A stretch of DNA of 64,000 bases, from positions 2,046,001-2,110,000 of the forward strand of contig NZ_CP066203.1 of the NCBI RefSeq assembly GCF_017310545.1, written 5' to 3'. The translations under genes and the position numbers were made by a program. The notes under the pieces were generated by a model. It saw nothing but the letters and a program-made list of their open reading frames with translations. It searched no databases and had not been told where the DNA came from. This DNA comes from Methylacidimicrobium sp. B4 (GTDB taxonomy: Bacteria > Verrucomicrobiota > Verrucomicrobiia > Methylacidiphilales > Methylacidiphilaceae). Numbering within the stretch: the first letter of the stretch is position 1; every line of letters begins with the position of its first letter. Positions 1-8,753 of this stretch are shown in pieces.

Positions 1-1729
1 TCATGGGAAGCTCCTGGATGGTTTGTGCCTGGACGAAGAGCTCGGGCGGGGTTCCTGGTGGGGTCTGGCTGGAGACGAAGTAGGTGGTGGCCCGGGCTCC
101 AACGAGGAGGGAGAGCTTGTCGGTGATCTGGAGATCGTGCTGATAGAAGGGGGCAAGGGTCCAGTAGTTGGAGTCGGTCGTTCCGGCACTTCCATTGAGC
201 GGCTCGAAGTAGACGCCGGGCATTCCCGGGATCGGCCACTCCCCGCCTCCCGGGGCGCGGGGATTGCGGATCAGGGATTGGAAGAAGGCCGTCTGGGTGA
301 GGTTCCAGCTCGTGGGGTTGGTGCGGAGGATATCCCAGGCGTTTGCGCTGCCGAACCACATTTGGGATTCGTAATCGAGGTTGTGCTCGAATCCCCACTC
401 GACGCCGGTGTCAATCTGGTGTTGGAGCAGAAGCTTGCCGAGGAGCTTGCTTTCCCGGGAGCTGCTTTCCTCGGATTGGCCCAACGGGGTGGCGAACTGG
501 GCGAGGAGCTCGGTGCGGTTGTCGATCTCGTAATCTCCCATGGCGACTTCGGTATAGTAGGAGGCTGGCGCAACCACCGCGTTGCGCCCGTAGTAGGCGA
601 AGGTGTTGTTGCGGAGCTGGAGGCCCTCTCCGAGCTGGAGCCGCTGGACGAGCTGGAGGAAACCCGTGTAGGCACGGCCTTCGGACTCGGGGTTGTTGGC
701 GATCATTCTTCGGCTGATCGGCTCCAGGGGCCCCGCATAGCTGGCGAAGCCGGGGTTATTGACCGTCCCGATCTGGACTTGGGAGAGGGGCAGGGAGCCG
801 GTGTTGTAGAGCCCATCTTGGATGAGAGCGCTGGTCGGCCGGTTCATCCACGACATCATTGGCGTGAAATCGTAGGTGCCGAAATCGGAGTAGAAGTCGA
901 CCGAGTAGTTGTCGGTGGGGCGGGCGCCGAGAGCAAGGTAGACATTCTGCTGGTCATTATGAACGTCGGGCTGGTAGTAGCTTCCGTTCTCGATGCCCAT
1001 GTAGCTCAGCCGATAGGCGACCTTCTGCTCCTTGTCGATCGGACCGCCGATGTCGGCTCCCCACATGTAGTTTTGATACATGCCCGTGGTATCCCACACC
1101 TGCCCGCGGAAGCGGTCGAAATAGGGCTGCTTGGTGATGTAGTTGACCGTACCGCCGGCCGCCTGCTCTTGGCCAAAGACGGCGGTGGCCGGCCCCTCGG
1201 TGATGTCCTCGGACTCGACCATGTTCCAATTGAAGGGGGTCAGGGGCATGCCCGCTTGGAGAGCGGTAAACTGGATGCCATTGATGTAGGGCTGTGCGGC
1301 CATGCCGCGGACGGAGGGGGCGGCCATCATGCCGCCGCTGTTTTCGCTGATGGCACCCGGGATCAGGAAAGCGGTGCTCAAGGGATCGAGGTAGCCTTGG
1401 GCGGTCATGCCCGAGGAGCGCATCAGGGTCTGGTTGACCGGGGTGACCTGCCGCGGGGTGTCGAGGACCGAGAGGTCGAGGCCGTAGACCGAGGAGCTGT
1501 CGGTCGGCAGGACGTCCGAGGCGGGAGGAGGTGCCGCCGTCACGGAGACTTCGGGGAGCGTGGTCGTGGTTTCCATGGCGGGCGTGGACGACTCGAATGG
1601 AGCTCCGTATCCCGCGCTCTCGTAAAGGAGGAGGAGTGAAAGGAGCGCGGCGGAGACGGGGCGAATGCCCCCGCCTCCTCGGCGGGATGGAGGCGAGGAA
1701 GGTCCTGCGCTCCGCCGGTGAGGCCTCAT
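1..1729 (-). CDS. TonB-dependent outer-membrane receptor (C-terminal part outside window)
   Basis: The frame is open from an ATG at 1727-1729 to the window edge, so only about the first 576 residues are present. After a basic start and a hydrophobic stretch ending near AGYGAP (a long Sec signal), the protein has a typical plug domain. Motifs such as VRGMAAQPYINGIQF and GPATAVFGQEQAAGGTVNYI match the plug of siderophore-type receptors. Alternating beta-barrel strands follow (for example LGARPTDNYSVDFYSDFGTY). It should import a chelated metal or cofactor using TonB energy; the ligand cannot be told from sequence. A TonB-like and an ExbB-like gene lie about 10 kb away. It follows the lptF-like gene on the same strand after 124 bp, in which I saw no clear promoter. 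Confidence 0.9.
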   Translation of the reverse strand, partial: MRPHRRSAGPSSPPSRRGGGGIRPVSAALLSLLLLYESAGYGAPFESSTPAMETTTTLPEVSVTAAPPPASDVLPTDSSSVYGLDLSVLDTPRQVTPVNQTLMRSSGMTAQGYLDPLSTAFLIPGAISENSGGMMAAPSVRGMAAQPYINGIQFTALQAGMPLTPFNWNMVESEDITEGPATAVFGQEQAAGGTVNYITKQPYFDRFRGQVWDTTGMYQNYMWGADIGGPIDKEQKVAYRLSYMGIENGSYYQPDVHNDQQNVYLALGARPTDNYSVDFYSDFGTYDFTPMMSWMNRPTSALIQDGLYNTGSLPLSQVQIGTVNNPGFASYAGPLEPISRRMIANNPESEGRAYTGFLQLVQRLQLGEGLQLRNNTFAYYGRNAVVAPASYYTEVAMGDYEIDNRTELLAQFATPLGQSEESSSRESKLLGKLLLQHQIDTGVEWGFEHNLDYESQMWFGSANAWDILRTNPTSWNLTQTAFFQSLIRNPRAPGGGEWPIPGMPGVYFEPLNGSAGTTDSNYWTLAPFYQHDLQITDKLSLLVGARATTYFVSSQTPPGTPPELFVQAQTIQELPM

Positions 1730-1853
1730 GTGGGCCAAGAGTAGAAGAAAGAGGTGAGAATCCGCTATCGCGCTCTTGCGAATTTTTGATGGAAGATTGC
1801 GCGGAGGCACGCTTTCCCGGTGCGTCGGCCTCTGCCCGCGTCTTGGGGAAACG

Positions 1854-2966
1854 CTATGTCGCCAGCAGGCGCCGGGGCTCGATGCCGAAGAGCGGGGCTA
1901 AGCGGAAGAGGCCAAAGATCAGGAAGCCGACGAGCGGCAGGCTCACTGCGACCGGGGCGGGGAGGCGCGCGCCCTGGCCCAGGATGAGGAAGAAGCGATA
2001 GATCAGGAAGAAGGCGATCAGGATGAAGATCGCGTGGAAGACGCCCGCGGTCGGGTGCCTCCGATTGAGCCGGGCTCCTTCCGAGAGCCCGAGCAGGAGG
2101 AGGACGAAGGCGGAGCAGGGCTCGGCGAAGAGGTTGTAGAATTGAATCTTGTAGGGGGCGAGGGTCCTGGGGGAGAGCTGACCCGGCTTTTCGATCAGCT
2201 TCCAGAGCTCGCGGGCATCGAGATCCCGCGGCTTGGTCTGGAGGGCCACCATGCGCTGGGGCGGGGTCTCCCAGGCGGGCAGTGCCAGCTCAGGAAACCG
2301 GGTGGAGCTGCGAAAGTTGCCTGTCGCGTCATAGTCGACACGATTGACGTCGGTCAGGACCCAGTGGCCGTCCTTCCATTGCCCCAGGCGGGCAAAGTAT
2401 TTTCTTTGATCGACCCCGAGTGCGTTCTGCACGATGACCTCGAGGTTGTGTGCCTGCTTCGTCGCAAGGTTGATCTCCTGAAAGTACCAGATCCGGTGTT
2501 GGGCTTCCTCCCGAAAGATCATCCCTCGAACCGAGGTTACGACGGAGCGATTGCCTTTGATCTGCTCCATGATCTGGTCCCGCTTGGCCTGGGAGTTGCC
2601 GCCGGGACCCAGCTGGACGGCGAGGAGCGCGGCGGTCAGCCCGATGCCTACGACCAGGAAGGGAAGGAAGATGCGGCTCAAGGGGACGGAGCAGCTCTGC
2701 ATGGCGATGAACTCGCTGTGCCGCTGGAACTGCATCAGGCAATAGAGGGCGGCGAAGAGGGTCGCCGGGGGCGCCACGATGATCAGTGCCGCCGGCAAGA
2801 AGGCGGTGTAGTAGGAGACGACGATGGCGGTCGGGGTCTTGTTGGTAATGAAGTCTTCGAGCGAGCCGAAGAGGTCGGCCAGGACCAGGAGCGAAAGGAA
2901 TCCCAGGATCGAGAAGAGCAGGGGCCTGAGAAAGGAGGAGTAGAGGTAGCGCGAGAGGATCTTCAC
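1854..2966 (-). CDS. LptF/LptG family permease (YjgP/YjgQ)
   Basis: A 370-residue protein starting at GTG. It has the family's layout: N-terminal membrane segments (residues about 12-32 and 45-80, with a third near 100), a large periplasmic beta-jellyroll region (about 125-260), and a closing set of hydrophobic segments (about 275-365). Members form the transmembrane part of the LptB2FG transporter, which extracts lipopolysaccharide from the inner membrane. LptF and LptG are normally encoded side by side; only one is here, so the partner must be elsewhere. I cannot tell F from G. The upstream Tll0287-type gene ends 31 bases before this start on the same strand, suggesting co-transcription. 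Confidence 0.88.
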   Translation of the reverse strand: MKILSRYLYSSFLRPLLFSILGFLSLLVLADLFGSLEDFITNKTPTAIVVSYYTAFLPAALIIVAPPATLFAALYCLMQFQRHSEFIAMQSCSVPLSRIFLPFLVVGIGLTAALLAVQLGPGGNSQAKRDQIMEQIKGNRSVVTSVRGMIFREEAQHRIWYFQEINLATKQAHNLEVIVQNALGVDQRKYFARLGQWKDGHWVLTDVNRVDYDATGNFRSSTRFPELALPAWETPPQRMVALQTKPRDLDARELWKLIEKPGQLSPRTLAPYKIQFYNLFAEPCSAFVLLLLGLSEGARLNRRHPTAGVFHAIFILIAFFLIYRFFLILGQGARLPAPVAVSLPLVGFLIFGLFRLAPLFGIEPRRLLAT

Positions 2967-2997
2967 GGGATTGGGATCGCGCAGGAGGGATGGGTGA

Positions 2998-3627
2998 TCA
3001 GGGCGAGGTCAGGCCGACGACCACAAGACCACGGAAGTCCCCCTCTTTGTATCCGACCGCCTGATCCTGGGGGTAGCGTTCGCGGAGCACGGCTCTCACA
3101 TCGGGCGACAGGGAGGCCGGGTCCCCGTGGCAGGAGAGGCAGAGCGCGGCGACCCGGATCGGCTGGTAGTAGCGGTAGGTCGTCTTGCCCTCGCTCACCA
3201 CCTTCTGCAGAAGATCTGGCGGGAGCGACTCCTGCCGCGACCCTGCCTCCAGGTAGATCTGGAGAGCTTGCCGTTCAGCCGGGTCGGGTGCATCCGCAGG
3301 ATTGCGCACAAGGTTGGAGGTGCGCTTGAGCAAAAAAATCGTCCCGGCCGGGCGTGCCTGGTCGCGCACCTCGGACGTGAGCTTTGGTGCTTGGATCTGG
3401 CAGACCGAAATGGCATCGACCGGTCCCCCTTTCGTCAGGGCTCGGGTGAGCTCTTCCCGGATTGTCGCCAAGAGCTTCTGCGCCACCGGCCTGGCGATAG
3501 CGCGAATCTGCTCGGTCTTCTCAAGCGACGGTTGCAGGACGAGCGGCTGGGCACTGGCTTGGGCCGAAGATCGCTCGGTCCCGAAGAGGAAGAAGAGTGC
3601 GAGGAGGACCGGAAGAAGAAGGCTCAT
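2998..3627 (-). CDS. Tll0287-like (DUF3365) single-heme c-type protein
   Basis: 209 residues from the ATG at 3625-3627. I chose this start because it gives a clean Sec signal (MSLLLPVLLALFFLFG followed by SSAQA). A longer upstream frame exists but has no signal-like start. Near the C-terminus is a c-type heme site, CLSCH at residues 163-167, set in a Tll0287-like domain (QEIR/AVCQ-like region 'SVCQIQAP', then YRYYQPIRV before the heme site). Such domains occur as periplasmic heme sensors or small redox proteins. Here it stands alone without a kinase or cyclase partner, so its output is unknown. It is divergent from the SYLF gene. Confidence 0.8.
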   Translation of the reverse strand: MSLLLPVLLALFFLFGTERSSAQASAQPLVLQPSLEKTEQIRAIARPVAQKLLATIREELTRALTKGGPVDAISVCQIQAPKLTSEVRDQARPAGTIFLLKRTSNLVRNPADAPDPAERQALQIYLEAGSRQESLPPDLLQKVVSEGKTTYRYYQPIRVAALCLSCHGDPASLSPDVRAVLRERYPQDQAVGYKEGDFRGLVVVGLTSP

Positions 3628-3811
3628 ACGCGATCCCGAGGAGGGCAAAGGTTGCGGAAAGCTTGCCCCGCTTTGGGGCGCAAGAAAAGAAAAAGGAGTG
3701 GAGAACCGTATGCGAAAAGCAACGGGCTCTTGCCTTCGGCGCTCCGGGGAGTCAAAAACGAGGCTACGCTCACGATCGAAAGACCGTTCCGGAAGCGGGG
3801 GGAAGAGGAGG

Positions 3812-4678
3812 ATGGGGAAGAGAGGCGCAACCAGCATTCTGATGCTCGTCCTGCTTTGGATGCTTTTCGGGCCGGGGCGCTCCTTCGCCTGGGATCTCCA
3901 GGATAGCGTCGTGCAATCGGCCGAGATCATCCGGAGGCTCAAGGCGCTCCCCGAGGAGGAGATTCCCGAGGCGATCTTCCGCGATGCAAAGGGCTTGGCG
4001 ATTCTGACGGTGATCAAGGCGGGCTTCCTGGTCAGCGCCCGGGGCGGAAGGGGCCTGGTCGTGGCAAGGACGGGCAAGGGTTGGTCGGGGCCGTCGGCCA
4101 TCGCTACGGGCGGCCTCGGGTTCGGCTTCCAGATCGGTGCCGAGGTGACCGAGTTTGTGCTCGTTCTCAATACCCCGGAGGCGATCCAGGCATTTGCTCG
4201 TGGCGGCAACGTGACCCTCGGAGGGGACATCAGCGCGGCCGCCGGACCCGTGGGCCGCACGGCCGAGGGAGCGGTCACTCCTTTTGCGGCTGTCTATACC
4301 TATAGCCGCAGCCAGGGGCTCTTCGGAGGGCTGTCGCTCGAAGGGACGGTGATCGCCGAAGCCCCGGAGACCAATCGGGAGTACTACGGGCGGGAGGTCA
4401 ACCCGGAGGATATCCTCGCGGGAAAGGCTCGCCCGCCGGCAAAGGCCGGGATCCTTGCCAAAGCGCTGGAGAGGCCGTATAGGAGTGATGCTGCCGAGAA
4501 ACGGACCCCAGGAGAGCCGTACGGCGCCGGGCGAAGCTCCGAGCGCGCCGTTGCCGCGCGAGTAGGGATTGTGGAAGCTCGCCTCCCGAAGGGAAGATCT
4601 TCGCGCAAACCGGGAATCTGGCGCACAGGGGGGGCTGCCTCGGACGAGGAATCAAAGAGGGGCAGGACCAGATGTTGA
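3812..4678 (+). CDS. SYLF-domain (Ysc84-like) lipid-binding protein with signal peptide
   Basis: 288 residues from the ATG at 3812, preceded by a good ribosome site (GGAAGAGGAGG). The N-terminus is a Sec signal (SILMLVLLWMLFGPGRSFA). The SYLF domain spans about residues 35-190, with AIFRDAKGLAILTVIKAGF, GRGLVVART, WSGPSAIATGGLGFGFQIGAE and the TLGGDISAAAGPVGR block, as in phosphoinositide-binding Ysc84 and bacterial periplasmic SYLF proteins. The last about 100 residues are basic and low complexity. The gene overlaps the start of the tolC-like gene by 7 bases, so it heads the exporter operon and may act in envelope lipid handling. That role is inference. Confidence 0.85.
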   Translation: MGKRGATSILMLVLLWMLFGPGRSFAWDLQDSVVQSAEIIRRLKALPEEEIPEAIFRDAKGLAILTVIKAGFLVSARGGRGLVVARTGKGWSGPSAIATGGLGFGFQIGAEVTEFVLVLNTPEAIQAFARGGNVTLGGDISAAAGPVGRTAEGAVTPFAAVYTYSRSQGLFGGLSLEGTVIAEAPETNREYYGREVNPEDILAGKARPPAKAGILAKALERPYRSDAAEKRTPGEPYGAGRSSERAVAARVGIVEARLPKGRSSRKPGIWRTGGAASDEESKRGRTRC

Positions 4679-6060
4679 AGCAACGGCCTTTCGCGCATGG
4701 GCGAGGATGCCTTGGCCGAAGGCGCCTTGCGGCAAGCTTCTCGATTGCGGAGGCGCTCTTGTGGATCTGCGAGGTTCTCGCCATTCTCGGCTTTTCGGCC
4801 TTGCTCCCCTGTCGCGCCGAGGATCTGCTCGAGGTCTTCCGGCAGGCGGCGAGAACGGATCCGATCCTGGCGCGGGAGAAGGACCTCCTTACTGCCAATG
4901 CGGCGGGAGTCTCGGTGGCCCGCTGGGCGCTCGGACCCAAGATGCAGGCCTATGGGGGAGCGGGGGTAGCGAGCCTCAACCTCTCCTTTGGGAACGTCTT
5001 CAGCCTTGCGACCGGCACCACGGCTGAATATTACACGGTACTCCTGACCCAGCCCCTGCTGGACGGGCAGAGCATTGCGGCGTTGCGGGTGGCGAAATCG
5101 CAAGCGCAGGCGCAACATGCGATGGTTCTCTATCAGCAGCAACAGTTGATCCTTCGAATCGTTCAGGCCTACCTGAATGTCCTCCTGGCCGAAGCCAACC
5201 AGCGGGTTGCGGTCGAACAGCGCGATTTGTTCGAGAGCGTCTGGAAGCAGGCGAGCGCCTTTCTTGCGGTGGGCCGGGGCGATGTCATCGCCGCCTCGGA
5301 AGCGAAGGCCCGATTCGATGCCTCGCTATCGTCCTTGACGACGGCGACCAATGCGATTGCGATCGCCCGAAAAGCCTTGGAACGGCTGACCCATTCGCCG
5401 GTGGGAAAGCTCGTGGACGTCGGGGCGGTCAAGCCGCTTGGGCCGCAACCGGACCAGATCGATATCTGGACGAAAACCGCGGTCGACAACCAGCCGCTTC
5501 TCCATCAAGCCCGCTCCCTGCTGACGGCGGCGGTCGGGCAGATCGAGCAGAATCGGCGCGCGCAATGGCCCGTGCTTTCTATCGTGGGATCGTCGGCAGC
5601 GCTCGGGGTGAACGCCGCACCGCTCGACATCCAGAGCCAAGCGGGCTTTCTCACTCTTTCGATGCCCTTCTTCGATGGCCAGATCGGCGCACGGGTCAAG
5701 CAAGCCAAGGCCCAGGCGCGGGCGAGTCAACGCTATCTCGATAATACCGTCGACCAGGTCAGGCTCGATACGGAGGAGGCCTTCCTGAACCTGCAGAGCA
5801 GCGTTCCTCAGCTTCAGAGCTCGGTGACCGCCGTCGAGTCCGCGAAAACGAGCCTCGAGGGGACACGGAAGGGCTATGAGATCGGAACCCGCTCGATCGT
5901 CGACCTATTGACCGTGATCAGCGACTATGCCAGCGCGCGGAGGGACTACTATGTGGCTCTCTACAGCCATCTTCTCAATCGGGTGCAATTGAAGGGAGCG
6001 GCCGGGGTCTTGACGATGGAGGATGTCCGGGCGTTGAACGAGCTGCTCCAGAAGCCGTAA
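4672..6060 (+). CDS. TolC-family outer-membrane efflux channel
   Basis: 462 residues. After an N-terminal hydrophobic signal (about 33-50, ending CRAEDLL) comes the classic TolC/OEP architecture: two helical hairpin repeats with Ala/Gln-rich heptads (for example ALRVAKSQAQAQHAM near 145 and ARVKQAKAQARASQ near 345) separated by strand segments. The C-terminal repeat includes the family-typical LEGTRKGYEIGTRSIVDLL. It forms the outer-membrane exit duct. An HlyD-type adaptor follows 12 bases downstream, then ABC ATPase and two permeases, so together they form one tripartite pump. The start overlaps the SYLF gene. Confidence 0.92.
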   Translation: MLKQRPFAHGRGCLGRRRLAASFSIAEALLWICEVLAILGFSALLPCRAEDLLEVFRQAARTDPILAREKDLLTANAAGVSVARWALGPKMQAYGGAGVASLNLSFGNVFSLATGTTAEYYTVLLTQPLLDGQSIAALRVAKSQAQAQHAMVLYQQQQLILRIVQAYLNVLLAEANQRVAVEQRDLFESVWKQASAFLAVGRGDVIAASEAKARFDASLSSLTTATNAIAIARKALERLTHSPVGKLVDVGAVKPLGPQPDQIDIWTKTAVDNQPLLHQARSLLTAAVGQIEQNRRAQWPVLSIVGSSAALGVNAAPLDIQSQAGFLTLSMPFFDGQIGARVKQAKAQARASQRYLDNTVDQVRLDTEEAFLNLQSSVPQLQSSVTAVESAKTSLEGTRKGYEIGTRSIVDLLTVISDYASARRDYYVALYSHLLNRVQLKGAAGVLTMEDVRALNELLQKP

Positions 6061-6072
6061 AGGGGGTATGGG

Positions 6073-6987
6073 ATGGCGGAGAATCCAGTAAAGGAAAAGG
6101 CGGAGGCCCCGAGCCGAAAACGAGTGCTTGGGCTGGCTCTGGTCGGTGTCGTCCTCCTGGCGGCTGCCGCCGGCCTCTTCCTCTGGCTCCGCGCGGAGCG
6201 GGAGGGCAAGGAGTGGCTCACCTTCTACGGGAACATCGACATTCGCGAGATCCAGCTCGCCTTCTATGATGAGGGCCGAATCGAGCGGATGTTCGTTCAG
6301 GAGGGAGACCGGATCAAGAAGGGGCAGGTGCTGGCGGAGCTGGACATCTCGCGCCTGGACGATGCGGTGCGCAAGGCCGAGGCGACCGTACGGGTCGATC
6401 AGGCGGCGCTTGAGAATGCCGACATTACCTATCGGCGGACGGAGGCGCTGGCCAAGGATCTCTATGTATCGCTCCAGGACCGGGACAACGCGATTGCCGC
6501 CGTGAAGGAGGCGCGGGACCGGCTCAAGGCCGACGAAGCCGCACTTGTCCTGGCCCGGAGGCAGCTGCATGACGGGAGGCTTGTGGCGCCCAAGGACGGG
6601 GTGATCGAAGTACGGATCCTGGAGCCCGGGGATATGATCACGCCTCAGGCTCCGGTCTTTACGGTCGCCCTCGACAATCCGGTCTGGGCCCGCATCTACG
6701 TCCCGGAGCCCGATCTTGGCAAGATCTTCCCCGGGATGCGGGCGGAGATCTATACCGATAGCTACCCGGGACGGGCATTTCCCGGGTGGATCGGGTATAT
6801 TTCGCCGACGGCGGAGTTTACGCCCAAGAACGTCGAAACCCCTCAGCTGCGGACGAGGCTCGTCTACGAGGTGCGGGTCTATGCCTGCAACCCGGATTAC
6901 CGACTTCGGCTGGGAATGCCGACGACCGTGAAGATCCGGAGAAATCAGCCCTATCCACCGCCTCCCCCTCCCTGCGGCTTGGAATGA
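6073..6987 (+). CDS. HlyD/YbhG-type periplasmic adaptor (membrane fusion protein)
   Basis: 304 residues. A membrane anchor at about 17-39 (VLGLALVGVVLLAAAAGLFL) is followed by a first biotinyl-lipoyl-like half (FYGNIDIREIQLAF, DRIKKGQVLAELDISRLDDA), a coiled-coil hairpin (about 95-160), the second lipoyl half (LVAPKDGVIEVRILEPGD) and a beta-barrel region. The C-terminus is Pro-rich. The order and sequence resemble Escherichia coli YbhG. It links the ABC permeases to the TolC duct. A strong AAGGGGG ribosome site precedes the ATG. The stop overlaps the next start as ATGA, indicating translational coupling. Confidence 0.9.
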   Translation: MAENPVKEKAEAPSRKRVLGLALVGVVLLAAAAGLFLWLRAEREGKEWLTFYGNIDIREIQLAFYDEGRIERMFVQEGDRIKKGQVLAELDISRLDDAVRKAEATVRVDQAALENADITYRRTEALAKDLYVSLQDRDNAIAAVKEARDRLKADEAALVLARRQLHDGRLVAPKDGVIEVRILEPGDMITPQAPVFTVALDNPVWARIYVPEPDLGKIFPGMRAEIYTDSYPGRAFPGWIGYISPTAEFTPKNVETPQLRTRLVYEVRVYACNPDYRLRLGMPTTVKIRRNQPYPPPPPPCGLE

Positions 6988-8753
6988 ATACCGTTGGGAG
7001 ATCGAGCGGCTTACCCTGCGTATCCGTCGAGGGGATTTCCAAGAGCTTTGGGAAAGGGGAGAAGGTGGTACCCGCTCTCGATCGGGTCTCGATCGAGATT
7101 GCTTCCGGGCAGATCACGGGACTGGTCGGCCCGGACGGGGCTGGAAAGACCACCCTTCTGCGCATCGTCACGGGCCTTCTCCGGCCGGACGAGGGGCGAG
7201 TCACGGTCCTGGGATTGGATGCGACCCGGCAGCCGCAGGAGCTCGCCGCGCAGCTTGGCTATATGCCGCAGCGCTTTGGCCTCTACGAGGATCTGAGCGT
7301 TTCGGAGAATCTCAACCTTTACGCGGATTTGCAGGGGGCTCCGAAGCCGGACCGTGCGGCTCGGTTTGCGGAGCTTCTGCACATGGCGGGCTTGGCTCCC
7401 TTCACCGATCGGTTGGCCGGTAATCTTTCCGGAGGCATGAAGCAGAAGCTGGGGCTTGTCTGCACGCTCGTGGGGAGCCCGCGTCTTCTTCTTTTGGATG
7501 AGCCGACTGTGGGGGTCGACCCGCTTTCGCGGCGCGAGCTCTGGGCCATCCTCTTCCGGTTGCGAGACGAGAAGGGCCTCTCGATCTTCGTGAGCACTTC
7601 TTATCTCGAGGAGGCCGAGCGCTGCCAGCGGGTCATTCTCCTCTCCAAAGGAAAGCTCTTGAGCGCGGGCGATCCCGCGGAGATCGCCACCCGGGCGGCG
7701 GGAAGGACGTTCGTTGTCTGGTCGGACGCGCTTTCTCCCCGCCCTCTGCATTCCCGGCTCGCGCGGCTCCCGGGAATCCTGAGCGCCTCGATCGAGGGGA
7801 AAGGCGTGCGCGTATTGGTGAAGGTGGAAGGAAGGCCGATTGCGGAACTGCTGGCCGAAGGCCTCTTGGAGGGGTGCCACGAGGAGCCGGTCTCTCCCCG
7901 GTTTTCGGATGCGTTCCTGACCTCCCTCGATGAGGCGGGAGAGGGCCGGGGGGAAGCAAAGGCTCAGGGCGCCGCGACCGTCGACACGAGCGATCGGATC
8001 GGTGAGGACAGGATCGTCGTGCAGGATCTTTCCCGGTTCTTTGGACGCTTCGAGGCCGTCAAGAAGATTGGCTTTCGTGTCCGAGCGGGGGAGGTCTTCG
8101 GGCTTCTCGGACCCAATGGTGCCGGAAAATCGACGACCTTTCGGATGCTCTGCGGCCTGCTCCCCCCTTCTTCCGGCTTGGCGCGGGTGGCGGGAGTCGA
8201 TCTGCGGACCGGTGCTCCTTCCGCGCGGGCCCGGATCGGCTATGTGGCGCAAAAGTTCTCCCTCTACGGCGCTCTGACGGTGCGGCAGAACATGCGATTT
8301 TTCGCCAGGGCCTATGGTCTTTCGCCGCAGCGCCAACGGGAGCGGATCGGGTGGGCGGAAACGGAGTTCCAGCTCGATTCCTACCGCAATGCGAATGCAG
8401 AATCGCTTCCGCTGGGCTTCCAGCAGAGGCTCGCTCTCGCTTGCGCGCTCCTGCACGAGCCGGAGATCCTCTTCCTGGATGAGCCGACTTCGGGAATGGA
8501 TCCCTTTGCTCGAGAAGAGCTCTGGCTTCGGATCGGGGAGATGGCGCAGCGGGGGGTGACGGTGCTGGTGACGACGCATCATCTCGAAGAGGCGGAGTTC
8601 TGTGATCGGCTGATCATCATCGCCGAAGGGAGGATTCTGGCGGAAGGTTCCCCGGACCAGATCAAGGAGCCGTTCCGGACGGAGGAGAGGCCGGAGCCTT
8701 CCATGGAAGAGGCTTTCATCCGGCTCATCGAAAGGAGCAGGGAGGAGAGATGA
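6984..8753 (+). CDS. Fused double ATP-binding subunit of ABC exporter (YbhF-like)
   Basis: 589 residues holding two complete nucleotide-binding domains. Domain 1 (about 15-240) has Walker A GPDGAGKTT, signature LSGGMKQKLGL and Walker B LLLLDEPTVGVD. Domain 2 (about 340-570) has GPNGAGKST, a weakened signature (LPLGFQQRLALACAL) and ILFLDEPTSGMDP. The GPDGAGKTT form and the tandem arrangement are those of YbhF-type multidrug/ion exporters. The start is the ATG at 6984, which overlaps the adaptor's TGA; a longer upstream frame lies inside the adaptor gene. It powers the two permeases encoded next. Confidence 0.92.
   Translation: MNTVGRSSGLPCVSVEGISKSFGKGEKVVPALDRVSIEIASGQITGLVGPDGAGKTTLLRIVTGLLRPDEGRVTVLGLDATRQPQELAAQLGYMPQRFGLYEDLSVSENLNLYADLQGAPKPDRAARFAELLHMAGLAPFTDRLAGNLSGGMKQKLGLVCTLVGSPRLLLLDEPTVGVDPLSRRELWAILFRLRDEKGLSIFVSTSYLEEAERCQRVILLSKGKLLSAGDPAEIATRAAGRTFVVWSDALSPRPLHSRLARLPGILSASIEGKGVRVLVKVEGRPIAELLAEGLLEGCHEEPVSPRFSDAFLTSLDEAGEGRGEAKAQGAATVDTSDRIGEDRIVVQDLSRFFGRFEAVKKIGFRVRAGEVFGLLGPNGAGKSTTFRMLCGLLPPSSGLARVAGVDLRTGAPSARARIGYVAQKFSLYGALTVRQNMRFFARAYGLSPQRQRERIGWAETEFQLDSYRNANAESLPLGFQQRLALACALLHEPEILFLDEPTSGMDPFAREELWLRIGEMAQRGVTVLVTTHHLEEAEFCDRLIIIAEGRILAEGSPDQIKEPFRTEERPEPSMEEAFIRLIERSREER

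Noticed and set aside
23-1639. Long open frame on the plus strand over the TonB-dependent receptor
   Set aside because: The minus strand encodes a clear receptor plug domain here; the plus frame is a high-GC shadow with no recognisable domains.
2034-3329. Plus-strand open frame across the LptF-like and Tll0287-like genes
   Set aside because: It spans two conserved opposite-strand genes and is highly charged without motifs.
7011-8582. Minus-strand open frame inside the ABC ATPase gene
   Set aside because: It mirrors the conserved Walker A and B regions of the plus-strand gene; no independent signal.
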